Assembly: GCF_947501665.1 (NCBI RefSeq)
Contig: NZ_CANMWS010000001.1
Coordinates: 266,821-330,820 of the forward strand
Direction of reading: 5' to 3'
DNA: 64,000 nucleotides
Source: an uncultured Shewanella sp.
Lineage (GTDB): Bacteria > Pseudomonadota > Gammaproteobacteria > Enterobacterales > Shewanellaceae
Of this stretch, positions 1-8,763 are shown in pieces; the first letter of the stretch is position 1, and every line of letters begins with the position of its first letter. Below the pieces are notes generated by a model. The model had not been told where the DNA came from and did not search any database. It worked only from the letters and a program-made list of their open reading frames with translations. A program made the position numbers and the translations under genes.

Positions 1-1181
1 ATTTCAAATTTAGCAAGTTCAATCTGGATTTCGGTGTCGTCATGTGCTTCTTGAATATCTTTTGGCTCGCGGCTATATTGCCCTAAATTAACTGTGTATG
101 GATCAATAACACTTGAGAATTGCTCAATACCTTCATTTGGGTATTCTAGTACCTTGAGTTGATGCTGGCTTGCTTCTATTTTGAACTCATCTGAGAAACC
201 GTAAGGAACGTCTAGGTCATCTTTGTCGATTTGTTGAAACTTGCTGTAATCTTCAACCGGCTGAGTGTGTTGAATAAAAATTTTATCATCACGAATGATA
301 TTAAGTTTTAACTGATATTGACCTACTTCATTTTTTTCAAGTGTGGCATTAAATTGCTCTCTGTATTCAGGCTTCACAGAGTTGAGCATGTTGATCATTT
401 TGTTACACATCGATACTGGGGCGACGATTGAATTCGAAAGGTTTATTTCATCTGTGCATTCTAGGAGCCGTTTTGCTGAATGCATATCATCATCGATGAA
501 CCAGTCTTTGATTTCGTCGATTTTTTTAAGATTATTTTGAGCATTGAGCTCTCTTAGTTCAGTATTTTTTTCAAAAACCTCTTTTGCGATTCTATGGTTA
601 TTCTGATTTAGGTTTACGTTGATTTCAAGCTGATTAATGTCGAGAGGTTTATGTGAATTTTCCGGTATGAGTTTTGGTAAAATATCGTCAGGGTTAATAT
701 AAGCTTTCTCAATGAGTCCATTATTTTGCAGGGCTAAAAGATTATGATTCAATTGCTCTGCTATTTGCTGTTGTGCTTTTTCTTGAAGGTTAACACTAAT
801 CGTGCGTTTGAAAATAGTTTGATCGCAGGATTGGTTCAGAACTTGAATGTGGCATTTCATCTCTCCATTTGGGCCATTATATACATTGGCTTTGAAGCAT
901 TGCTTAAGTGGATCTTGAGAATGTGCCAAACTGTTCAGTTTTTCAATTATATTTTTAATTTGGGTTTCATCTTGGTTCTCGTTATGAAATATATCATACA
1001 GTAATTCGGCGGTTTCTTGCTTTACTGAGCCTGAAAAAGCCCAGTCAAGGAATTTTTCGAATAAGCTCATGTTTAGCACATTACCTGTATGTTTTGCCGC
1101 TGCAATTGTTTGCAAATTTTCCATCGTAAGAGATTGTGAGAAAATACTGGATTGATTACTAATAGAAATAGAGAGGGACAT
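1..1181 (-). CDS. Type III secretion effector-like protein, 3' end beyond window
   Basis: Reading on the minus strand from the ATG at 1181, 393 codons stay open to the window edge, so the C-terminus is missing. Residues 39-49 (SLFEKFLDWAF), followed by a helix with QETAELLYDIFH, resemble the WEK(I/M)xxFF translocation motif and adjoining helix at the N-terminus of Salmonella SPI-2 effectors such as SspH2, SifA and SopD2. There is no Sec signal peptide. The rest (about 70-393) is hydrophilic, rich in Asn, Gln, Glu and Lys, with no catalytic motif that I recognise. A GGCGG stretch lies just upstream of the ATG. The effector role is inferred from the N-terminal motif; a type III chaperone elsewhere in the window supports it. 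The gene stands alone on this side and its neighbour is an unrelated acetyltransferase. Confidence 0.6.
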   Translation of the reverse strand, partial: MSLSISISNQSSIFSQSLTMENLQTIAAAKHTGNVLNMSLFEKFLDWAFSGSVKQETAELLYDIFHNENQDETQIKNIIEKLNSLAHSQDPLKQCFKANVYNGPNGEMKCHIQVLNQSCDQTIFKRTISVNLQEKAQQQIAEQLNHNLLALQNNGLIEKAYINPDDILPKLIPENSHKPLDINQLEINVNLNQNNHRIAKEVFEKNTELRELNAQNNLKKIDEIKDWFIDDDMHSAKRLLECTDEINLSNSIVAPVSMCNKMINMLNSVKPEYREQFNATLEKNEVGQYQLKLNIIRDDKIFIQHTQPVEDYSKFQQIDKDDLDVPYGFSDEFKIEASQHQLKVLEYPNEGIEQFSSVIDPYTVNLGQYSREPKDIQEAHDDTEIQIELAKFE

Positions 1182-1382
1182 TTCACCGCCTAAGATTAAT
1201 TAATGTTAATCTTTTGATTCTCTCAGGTAGAATATTCACTTGCTATCAGAAAAGTGAATAATTATAAATTAAACGTAATTGTTTATTTATATTTCATTTT
1301 TTAATCCTTTGAATCTGCTCGTTGACTTATTATCGCTTAATTTATTAACGGCCTTTAACTTATTGCCAGTGTGTTCTTGGCA

Positions 1383-1910
1383 TTATCTATCGTATTTACA
1401 CAGCCCGTAAAAATAGTCATCAACATATTGACCGCCAATGAAGGCGTTTTGCTTTAAATGCCCTTCTCGTATAAAGCCTGCCTTTTCTAGTAGCTTATAG
1501 GAGCCTGTATTATTAACGGCGCAGGTTGCGACAAGTTTATTCAACTTTAAGGTTACAAAGGCATGGGCTTGAATGAGTGAAAGGGCTTCAAAACCATAGC
1601 CTTTCCCCTGTGATGATGCTTTAAGCATAAAGCCAATTTCGGCGATTGCGGCATCGGGGTTAGTGATTTTTAGGCCAATACTGCCCAGTTTTTCACCCGT
1701 TTCATTATGATTAATACTCAAAGATAACCAGTGTTCACTGTCTTTATTCCAAGGTAAAAGCTGCATTTCAAATTTTGTTCTGGCTTCTTCCTCAGTAAAA
1801 GGATCGTACACATGTTCCATCAGTATAGGATCAGTCGAGAGATGCAATGCTAATGGCCAGTCGCTTTCATCATATTGCTTGAGTGTGATTCTTGAACCTA
1901 CTAAATTCAT
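1383..1910 (-). CDS. GNAT family N-acetyltransferase (RimJ/RimL type)
   Basis: A 175-residue protein with the layout of RimJ/RimL-like GNAT acetyltransferases: an N-terminal strand opening (LVGSRITLKQYDESD), a central AEIGFML strand, the acetyl-CoA pyrophosphate-binding loop QGKGYG near residue 105, and the C-terminal NNTGSYKLLEKAGF segment that is nearly diagnostic of this subfamily. It should transfer acetyl from acetyl-CoA to an amine. Subfamily members acetylate ribosomal protein N-termini, antibiotics or small amines, and the substrate cannot be read from the sequence. It is a single gene with its own upstream region. The family call is secure and the substrate unknown. Confidence 0.85.
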   Translation of the reverse strand: MNLVGSRITLKQYDESDWPLALHLSTDPILMEHVYDPFTEEEARTKFEMQLLPWNKDSEHWLSLSINHNETGEKLGSIGLKITNPDAAIAEIGFMLKASSQGKGYGFEALSLIQAHAFVTLKLNKLVATCAVNNTGSYKLLEKAGFIREGHLKQNAFIGGQYVDDYFYGLCKYDR

Positions 1911-2086
1911 GTGATTTAACCTTCTTTTTATCGCCGCTTGCTACTGATTATCGAATAATATTGTGACTCTTTTATCACAATATTATTCTTTTATCTATTG
2001 ATTATTAAATGCTTTTTAAAGTTTTTTTCCTCAAAGGTATGTTTACACTATGCTTAATTTATCTGTGAGCTATATTGAGTCATTTT

Positions 2087-2941
2087 ATGGCGAAATTAAA
2101 ATGCGTCGCTAAAGGGCTAAGTTATCCTGAGTCTCCTCGTTGGCATAAAGGGGAGCTGTGGTTTACTGATGTGTTTTCTGGGGAAATAAAAGTGCTTGAT
2201 GGCCAACAGCAGCTCAGGTTGGTGGCAAAATATGAAGGGGCATTATCAGGTATAGGTTGGATGCCTAATGGTGACTTTTGTGCGGTATCAGTGTTTGAAC
2301 ATAGCGTCCTTAAACTCAATGATGATGGGCAGTTTTACATTTGGGCGAACTTGGATGATGAGGGAAGTTTTGCCAGTAATGATATGATTATTGATGAAAG
2401 GGGAAATGCTTTTATTGGTAATATTAGCTTTAATTATATGCAAGGAGAATCGCCTAGGCTAGGTAACATTAAGCATTTGGACAGTGATGGACATTGTTTA
2501 ACAGCCGTAACAGAAATAGGAACGGCAAATGGAATGGCCGTTAGTCTTGATGGCAATACCTTGTTTGTTGCTGAAACTTTTGCAGACTGTTTAAGTGCTT
2601 ATCAATTAAATAGTCATGGTGTGTTAACTAATAAGAGACAAGTCGCTTACTTTCCCAAAGGAAGTTGTCCAGATGGAATATGCCTCGATAATCAAGGGGC
2701 GGTTTGGGTTGCCTGTAGTCAGTCTTGTTTAGTTTATCGAGTCAATTTACAAGGTGAGTATTTGGAGCAAATTAGTTTGCCTGATGAAGTCCATCCATTG
2801 GCTTGCGTATTAGGGGGAAAAGAGCGAAGAACATTGTTTATTATGACGACAAAAACCTTTGATCCTGAGGAAGCGACATCTCTGTTAACCGGTGCTATTT
2901 ATAGCCTTGATATTGAGTATTCCGGTGTTGGAAAACCATGA
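2087..2941 (+). CDS. SMP-30/gluconolactonase family protein
   Basis: About 284 residues with the six-bladed beta-propeller signature of the SMP-30/gluconolactonase/LRE family: an early Glu in YPESPRW followed by GELWFTD, Asn in GTANGMAVSLDG and Asp in CPDGICLDNQGAVWVA. These supply the metal-binding Glu, Asn and Asp of the family. Members are cytoplasmic metal-dependent lactonases hydrolysing sugar lactones. I start at the ATG at 2087; an in-frame TTG at 2075 would add four residues, and neither start has a clear Shine-Dalgarno. No sugar-catabolism neighbour narrows the substrate. Confidence 0.8.
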   Translation: MAKLKCVAKGLSYPESPRWHKGELWFTDVFSGEIKVLDGQQQLRLVAKYEGALSGIGWMPNGDFCAVSVFEHSVLKLNDDGQFYIWANLDDEGSFASNDMIIDERGNAFIGNISFNYMQGESPRLGNIKHLDSDGHCLTAVTEIGTANGMAVSLDGNTLFVAETFADCLSAYQLNSHGVLTNKRQVAYFPKGSCPDGICLDNQGAVWVACSQSCLVYRVNLQGEYLEQISLPDEVHPLACVLGGKERRTLFIMTTKTFDPEEATSLLTGAIYSLDIEYSGVGKP

Positions 2942-3080
2942 GCCGTAGGGTGTGGGTATATCTGCTAGATTAATTGGCTAATGACTTATTCAACAATAGA
3001 ATAAATGGTTACAAAAGCGAATAACTTTTAATCAATTGTCATGGTAAAATTTAGTGAAGTGAATATTGTAGGTGAGTCGT

Positions 3081-3206
3081 ATGAAAATATTTTCTGATTA
3101 TCTAAGAAAGATTCAAAAAATGCCTGCACATCGTAAAGGCTCTAAATTTGAAGAAGGCATTTTTATCGTATTTTTTATTCTATCGGCGGTGTTTGTGCTG
3201 ACTTAG
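3081..3206 (+). CDS. Small membrane protein, 41 residues
   Basis: ATG at 3081 preceded by TAGGTGAG, a good ribosome-binding site 4-11 bases upstream. The product has a basic N-terminal half (KKIQK-like, then HRKGSKFEEG) and a C-terminal hydrophobic helix (about residues 27-40) ending in VFVLT, as in small tail-anchored membrane proteins. Its last 32 bases overlap the 3' end of the convergent FUSC gene. I do not recognise the family. Support comes from the start signal and the sensible protein composition only. Confidence 0.5.
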   Translation: MKIFSDYLRKIQKMPAHRKGSKFEEGIFIVFFILSAVFVLT

Positions 3207-5484
3207 AAAGGTAGAGGGTATTTTCTTTCAGTAAAGTGTGTTTGTGGCTACATATATTCAGTAATGATAAATAAAAAGCGTTTGGAGTGATTGCTGTATT
3301 GCTTCTATTTTTCAGCTTGGAGGGACTGACTTCCTTCAGTATTGTTATTAACTGAGCTTCAATTTCACTGTATTGCGTCATAATATCGTCTGCTTCATCA
3401 GGGGAGAGCGGTGTCGACAATAGTTTATATGTTTCTGTGATTATAGATTTATTTTTATCTTGTGATTGAACGAACTCGGTATAATAGGGATCTTCTTTTA
3501 TCATTAAGAAATGAAAAATACTGTAATATAGGCGTAAAGGTGTTTGTTTTCTGGATAGAAAAGCAGCTTTATTTGAATGGTTATCTTGGTTTAAATTTAT
3601 AAATGCGATGAGGTGTCGCTTTAAACTTCTTAGATTATATGCGCCTTGACTATCCCAAAGATTGGCGGTGTTTAAGGCTTTTTTATGTGAAAAAATTTGA
3701 GCCAAATTTTGATTAAATTGAGTCAGTAGCAAAGTATAGGTGTGCTTTATTTTGTCCTGTTGCTGATAAGGCCAAAATAAAGCTTGAAAGATGATGACAC
3801 TGCTTACACCTAAAAAAATACCGCCAAGCCTTTCTAATGGAACGACGAGGGATGTATTAGGGGTTAATTGATTGATTACACCTATGATAAAGACAACATT
3901 AGCCTGTGTTCCTAGGCTCATGGAGTCTGTGTTGGAGAAATGTAAAAGCCCAAAACTGAAAATAACGCCAAATAAAATGGCTAATATTAATGGGAAACTG
4001 TCCAAGCTTAAAGTGAGCACAAAGAGAGATATAATGCTTCCAATAAGGCACCCCGCAATACGTAATAGACCCTTATCTCGAGAGATATCGCTCGATAAGT
4101 TAAAGCAAACAGCAATAGAAACTGCAATTTGATAATAACCGGGCAAATTAAAATAAAGCCAAATAAAAGGGACAAATAAAATAGCGGCCGCGCCTATGAT
4201 TGCATGTTTAAAATAGTAGGGGTCATATTTAAAATAATCGCTGATATGGCGTTTAAATTCTGGAGAGTCATGGGTTTTTGCTTTACCTACATTGCTCTGT
4301 AACGCAAGTTTCTTTGTTTCATTTTGTATGGATTTTAATGATTGAAACCATTCGTAACCGATGAGTTTAGAATGTATATGATGATGTACTGTCTCTGGGG
4401 GATTTGTGTATTCTTTAAAAAGCATGCTTTTGAGTTGAACCATACTTATTTTAATTGTCGTTAAATTTTCATTGATGAAAGATTGGGTTGTTTTTTCAAA
4501 AACACTGAGAACAGTAGTACTTGTTAAGGCGACTTTGATTGTATTCAGTATTTCTGATAAGGGGGTATGGAATTGATTTAAGGCTGAGAGCATTTTGCTA
4601 TGTTCATTTTCTTTCAATATTGATTTGAATGCACCACTGAGATATTGATGTCGTGTGGTATCCATCACTATGGAAGTGATGTTTCTAATATTAGTGAGTA
4701 AACTGATTAATTGCTCATGTTGTTTTTTAGATTTGATTTCATGCTGAGCAAAGATTAATAATTGATCCTGTTTTATTTGATGTGTACTGATTGCTTTAAG
4801 CGTGTCAAAGATGTCTTGCTGTATTTTTTCTTGCTCATGTTGATTATGGCTTTTTGGCTGAGCTATCAATGATATATATTGCATGTTTGTGTCATTTAGC
4901 TTAATGAGTAAATTAATCAGTTTTATCAATGAATCAATTAATTGTTTATGGGCATATTGAGTGGTGAAACATAAGCTAATGATACAACTACTGAATACAC
5001 CTATAATAATTTCTAGGCTGCGAAAAAAGGCGGTATTAATAAAATTTTCAGGTGTTGGATTATTGAGACTTGCTAATAAGATCATAAGGCCAGTGACATA
5101 GAAAAAAAGCCATGTATAAGTTTTTTCTTCAATGGCAAAGGTTAAATAAATACCGATAAAAGCAAGAAAAAAAATAGCAACTGAAAAAAGCGGCGGAGAT
5201 GTGATGAATAATGAGATGATCAGTAAAGCCGCTGCTGCACCAAGTATTGTGCCTATGGCTCTCTCTAGGCTTTTAGATAAGGTATTACCCACTGTCGGTT
5301 GGGTAGAGATAAAGGCTGAAATGCCTGCCCAATAAGGCTCTTGGGTTTGCAATAAGACGGCCAGAAAAATAGCGACAATAACGGCTGCACTGGCTTGAAA
5401 AGCTAATCTTGTTTGGGGGGAGCTTAATGTAAAGGTTTGCACTTGAAGATGAGTGTCTTTTTTTATTTTTTCAAGGACATTCAT
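3175..5484 (-). CDS. FUSC-family inner-membrane transporter (AaeB-like)
   Basis: A 769-residue protein with two clusters of about six hydrophobic helices (about residues 25-180 and 430-570) separated by a hydrophilic, largely helical region, and a soluble C-terminal tail. The opening of the first cluster (QTQEPYWAGISAFISTQPTVGNTLSKSLERAIGTILGAAAA) is the FUSC / aromatic-acid exporter signature. AaeB/YccS/fusaric-acid resistance proteins export aromatic acids or related compounds together with a periplasmic adaptor. The HlyD-type adaptor gene lies 37 bp upstream on the same strand, giving an AaeA/AaeB-like pair. No outer-membrane channel gene is adjacent. Substrate unknown. Confidence 0.8.
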   Translation of the reverse strand: MNVLEKIKKDTHLQVQTFTLSSPQTRLAFQASAAVIVAIFLAVLLQTQEPYWAGISAFISTQPTVGNTLSKSLERAIGTILGAAAALLIISLFITSPPLFSVAIFFLAFIGIYLTFAIEEKTYTWLFFYVTGLMILLASLNNPTPENFINTAFFRSLEIIIGVFSSCIISLCFTTQYAHKQLIDSLIKLINLLIKLNDTNMQYISLIAQPKSHNQHEQEKIQQDIFDTLKAISTHQIKQDQLLIFAQHEIKSKKQHEQLISLLTNIRNITSIVMDTTRHQYLSGAFKSILKENEHSKMLSALNQFHTPLSEILNTIKVALTSTTVLSVFEKTTQSFINENLTTIKISMVQLKSMLFKEYTNPPETVHHHIHSKLIGYEWFQSLKSIQNETKKLALQSNVGKAKTHDSPEFKRHISDYFKYDPYYFKHAIIGAAAILFVPFIWLYFNLPGYYQIAVSIAVCFNLSSDISRDKGLLRIAGCLIGSIISLFVLTLSLDSFPLILAILFGVIFSFGLLHFSNTDSMSLGTQANVVFIIGVINQLTPNTSLVVPLERLGGIFLGVSSVIIFQALFWPYQQQDKIKHTYTLLLTQFNQNLAQIFSHKKALNTANLWDSQGAYNLRSLKRHLIAFINLNQDNHSNKAAFLSRKQTPLRLYYSIFHFLMIKEDPYYTEFVQSQDKNKSIITETYKLLSTPLSPDEADDIMTQYSEIEAQLITILKEVSPSKLKNRSNTAITPNAFYLSLLNICSHKHTLLKENTLYLSKSAQTPPIE

Positions 5485-5521
5485 TAATAAGTACCTTTAA
5501 ATACGCTTAACATTAGGCTGG

Positions 5522-6523
5522 TTAAAAGATGATGACTTTAGCATCAATACCAACAGGGAGATGATTACTGTTAGGAAAGTTCATCAGCTTTATACGAACG
5601 GGGATCCTATATTCGTAACGTATCCAGTTAGTGATAGGTTCAATGTAAGGTAATGATGGGTCTGGTTGGGTATTGCTGCGAGATACACCTCTGCCAAAAC
5701 TGGTGATTTGTCCTCGATACAGCTTCCAAGGATGATTTGATAGGTAGACCCAAACAAGGGTGCCTTTCGTCAGTGAGACTAAGTTACTTTCTTTTATATT
5801 GGCGACAATATGTTTACTATTTTTCGTTATAAAGCCGAAAAGAGGGGTGGCTTGATTGGCATAGTCGCCAGCATATACTTTTAAATTGTTAATATAGCCA
5901 GCTGATGGTGCATAAATTTGACTCATTTTTAGATTGTATTCAGCTTGCCTTAATGCGGCTTTTTGTTGTTGAACAAGGGCTTGATCGAGCGGGGCTCTTT
6001 TGACTAAGTCCTGATAGGTGAGTTGAGATTTTTCCAGTGTGGCCGTGGCAATGTTGTATTCTTCTTGTTTGGAGTCGAGATCATTTTTAGAGACTGAGTT
6101 CTTTTTTTGTAATATCTGATAACGCTCAAATTCGAGTTTAGCAAAATTGGCTTGAGCTTGGCTGATTTCTATTCCTGCTTGTGCTTCCTTAAGTTGAGTA
6201 CTGAGTAAATCTTGTTGTGCAACGGCTTGCGCAACGAGGGCTGTGGCATTATTAACGGCAATATTAAAGGGTTCTTGATCTAAAGTGACGAGTAAGTCAC
6301 CTTTTTTAACTTCTTGATTATCTATTATGTTTATGTGAGTTATCAGGCCAGATACGCTAGGCGTGATTTTGACGACATTGGCACTGACATAGGCATCGTT
6401 ATTATAAATAAAAAAATAGCCAGAGCTGTAATACCCCGCAATAAAGAGAAGTAAAAGGCTTGCTAAAAGCAGCAATTTATTGTGAAAAAATGATCCCATG
6501 ACATCGTCATAATTAAAATGCAT
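5522..6523 (-). CDS. HlyD/EmrA-type membrane fusion protein
   Basis: 333 residues: one N-terminal membrane anchor (about 14-36), a biotinyl-lipoyl-like half motif (VKITPSVSGLITHINIIDNQEVKKGDLLVTLDQEPF), a long helical hairpin (about 85-190) and a beta-barrel domain ending near the C-terminus. This is the layout of periplasmic adaptors of the HlyD/EmrA/AaeA group, which bridge an inner-membrane pump and an outer-membrane channel. It lies upstream of, and is probably cotranscribed with, the FUSC transporter. The start could also be the in-frame ATG at residue 9; neither has a strong Shine-Dalgarno. Confidence 0.85.
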   Translation of the reverse strand: MHFNYDDVMGSFFHNKLLLLASLLLLFIAGYYSSGYFFIYNNDAYVSANVVKITPSVSGLITHINIIDNQEVKKGDLLVTLDQEPFNIAVNNATALVAQAVAQQDLLSTQLKEAQAGIEISQAQANFAKLEFERYQILQKKNSVSKNDLDSKQEEYNIATATLEKSQLTYQDLVKRAPLDQALVQQQKAALRQAEYNLKMSQIYAPSAGYINNLKVYAGDYANQATPLFGFITKNSKHIVANIKESNLVSLTKGTLVWVYLSNHPWKLYRGQITSFGRGVSRSNTQPDPSLPYIEPITNWIRYEYRIPVRIKLMNFPNSNHLPVGIDAKVIIF

Positions 6524-6551
6524 ATATTTAGCAGTATAGCTGGATAGGCTT

Positions 6552-6791
6552 TAATTAACCTTAACTCGGGTTAATGAGTGTCAGATATAAATTTAATGGC
6601 ATTTAAAATCAAATTCTTAATTTACTTGCCTGTTTTTATTTATGTCACTTTTTGCTAAATGCCGATATTTTTGTCGATATCAAGGCGAGGTTTCGTGCCT
6701 AATAGCCCGCTATTAGTCGGAAGCACAACACAGATAGGGGCCAAAATAGCGATATTTAACGGCGCTGCTTAACTCGAGTTCAGGCTAATTA
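6552..6791. mobile_element. MITE-like element with terminal inverted repeats
   Basis: A 240-bp non-coding element. Its left end (6552-6574) and the reverse complement of its right end (6769-6791) share TAATTA, CCT, AACTCG and GTTAA with only about three mismatches in 23 bases. Inside, a second imperfect inverted pair (about 6658-6676 against 6740-6757) and a near-palindrome CTAATAG-CCCG-CTATTAG-like core (6699-6716) suggest the transcript folds into one long hairpin. It has no coding capacity. The right terminus contains the stop codon of the symporter gene. A decayed end of the same family lies at 34681-34712. MITE-like is inferred from structure. Confidence 0.6.
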
Positions 6792-8252
6792 GGTTTGTTG
6801 GTTTTTTAAAGGAGTTTGGTGGATGAATCTATGATGCAAGTTCACTACGAGTCCATTAAGCATGAGGCCAACGACACCTGCTGGAAGTCCAAAGGGTTGG
6901 GTGAGAGAAGGGGTAAACATATAAATGAGTGTAAAGCTTAATCCAGTAATGAGGCCCCATAACAGCGAGCTTGCTCTTAATTGTTTTATATGTAGCCCCA
7001 TCATAACTGCTGGTGCGATTTGACAGAGAAGCTCTAATTTTAATTGGATTAACCACCATAAAGTCACAGGGACATAAATGGCCAAGCTAGCCATAATAGC
7101 AATTAATATCCAAGTAAACACTTTTCCCATATAAATCAATTTTCTTTGACTCGTTTTTGGGCGATAAGCTTGATAAATATCTTGCGTAAATAGCGAGGAA
7201 ATGGCCAGCATTGCTGAATCAACGGTTGACATGATAGCGGCAATCGCTGCTGCGATAAACAAAGTAATGATATATTGCATACCGGCAATATGATTAAGTT
7301 TAGATAGCATTAACAGTATGATTTCATCAGAAGTGACTTTATCTAAGTTAGGAAAGTGTGCGGCGCCGATAATGGCAATAATGATGATGGGTAATGTGGT
7401 GATAAATGGCATGACGAGCATTAATTGTAAAGAACGCTGCAACGTTTTTTTATTTTTGGCTGCATAAATTCGCTGAATGGCTTGAGGATAAACTGCGGCA
7501 CCGAAACAGACCATGATTAATGTTCCAATCCAACTCTTTATATCTGCTATGTTCGGTGTTTTAAAGAATTGTTTGTTAGTATTTTCCAGTAGGGTTTGAT
7601 TCGTTAATATTGAACCATACTGAGTCCAAACCACCGTAAAAATAATTAAAATGGTGACTAACAATAGAATGCCTTGTATGGCATCAGTCCAAGCAACTGA
7701 GCGCATTCCTCCTAAGGTTTCATAAATCACCATAATCAGTGCCATAGAGATTATCCCCTGGGCAAAATTAATTTGTCCACCAGTGGCATAATCCATAATA
7801 TAACCAATGGCTTTAAGGTTGCTTAAAATATAACCGGATAACACCATTAAGCAAATAGTGACAATGAGAGTGGTGAGCCATTTATTGTTATAGCGATAAG
7901 CAATGAAATCACCGACAGTGATAAAATTATGGGTCTGAGATAATCGAAATAACTTGGGGGCATACAGCATATAACCACCGATAACCGATAGCATTAAGGT
8001 CATACCAACTAAGAAAAACCAGCCGCTTCGATAAGCTGAACCTGCAAACCCAATGAGATTGTTACCACTGTATTGTGTTGCATATAAGGTCAAAAATAAC
8101 ACCCCGACGCCAAAACTTTTACCGCCCAAATAGAAGTCATTAAGTGTGTTTTCTTGACTTTTTTGCTTCCCTAGAATGCCAACGCCAATAAGAGATACCA
8201 AATAAAGGATAAGAAATATCATACTAGGGGGGTTGAGTAAGGGATTCGTCAT
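6789..8252 (-). CDS. Sodium:solute symporter family transporter
   Basis: A 487-residue polytopic protein with about 13 membrane helices. Typical sodium:solute symporter (SSS, PanF/PutP superfamily) features include FYLGGKSFGVGVLFLTLYATQYSGNNLIGF near the N-terminus, YETLGGMRSVAWTDAIQG in the middle (the GGxxSVxWTDxxQ family signature) and AAAIAAIMSTVDSAMLAISS further on. It should use the sodium gradient to import a small organic solute; which one is not clear. A small membrane protein gene lies 56 bp upstream on the same strand. The stop codon is formed by the end of the adjacent inverted-repeat element. Confidence 0.85.
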   Translation of the reverse strand: MTNPLLNPPSMIFLILYLVSLIGVGILGKQKSQENTLNDFYLGGKSFGVGVLFLTLYATQYSGNNLIGFAGSAYRSGWFFLVGMTLMLSVIGGYMLYAPKLFRLSQTHNFITVGDFIAYRYNNKWLTTLIVTICLMVLSGYILSNLKAIGYIMDYATGGQINFAQGIISMALIMVIYETLGGMRSVAWTDAIQGILLLVTILIIFTVVWTQYGSILTNQTLLENTNKQFFKTPNIADIKSWIGTLIMVCFGAAVYPQAIQRIYAAKNKKTLQRSLQLMLVMPFITTLPIIIIAIIGAAHFPNLDKVTSDEIILLMLSKLNHIAGMQYIITLFIAAAIAAIMSTVDSAMLAISSLFTQDIYQAYRPKTSQRKLIYMGKVFTWILIAIMASLAIYVPVTLWWLIQLKLELLCQIAPAVMMGLHIKQLRASSLLWGLITGLSFTLIYMFTPSLTQPFGLPAGVVGLMLNGLVVNLHHRFIHQTPLKNQQT

Positions 8253-8308
8253 GTTGTCTCTACGCTATTTTATTCGTTTTTAACAGGGAAAAGGCGGTGA
8301 TAGGTTTT

Positions 8309-8488
8309 TTATTCATCCCACTCTTTTTCTAGTGCGATAAACAGGAGCAGCGCATAAATGATACTGAGGATAAGTGAGCCCCATGCCCACAATGGGATCC
8401 CCCAATAGGTGGTGGCATCAAGAAAGGGAGCAGTTAATAATAAACATAAAAAAGACAGTTTGAGCAAAGGCGCTTTTACGGGAGTCAT
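8309..8488 (-). CDS. Small membrane protein accompanying the symporter (DUF3311/DUF997-like)
   Basis: ATG at 8488, 59 residues and a TAA at 8309. It has two hydrophobic helices (about 10-23 and 33-53) around a short loop with WGIPLWAWG, and ends with an acidic tail (LEKEWDE). Small two-helix proteins of the DUF3311/DUF997 (YhdT) kind are commonly encoded just upstream of SSS-family symporters, and this gene precedes the symporter by 56 bp on the same strand. The family assignment is by resemblance and position; a role in symporter assembly or function is inference. Confidence 0.6.
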   Translation of the reverse strand: MTPVKAPLLKLSFLCLLLTAPFLDATTYWGIPLWAWGSLILSIIYALLLFIALEKEWDE

Positions 8489-8700
8489 GTTTTTTCAATG
8501 GTGTGTAACAGTGTTTTACAGTGTAATTCAGCCTGCGTTTATTTACTATTTTAAATCAACCTGATAGTAGATATTAGTCTAAATTTGGCTGGTGAGCTGT
8601 ATTAAAAGATCTTAATTATCAACAAGATGTTTGTTGGAAAGACTAATCATTTAACTTAGTCATTTTTGTAACAACTGGGAGGTTAATAGTTAATAATGAT

Positions 8701-8739
8701 CTTAAATTGGTATGGTTGTAATTACACTACCAATTTAAG
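8701..8739. terminator. Stem-loop downstream of ilvY
   Basis: A perfect 12-bp inverted repeat, CTTAAATTGGTA (8701-8712) and TACCAATTTAAG (8728-8739), with a 15-base loop, 24 bp beyond the ilvY stop. It is AT-rich without a strong U tract, so termination is plausible but not certain. Confidence 0.4.
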
Positions 8740-8763
8740 GTTCTTTTCGTGTGATCAGTTAAT

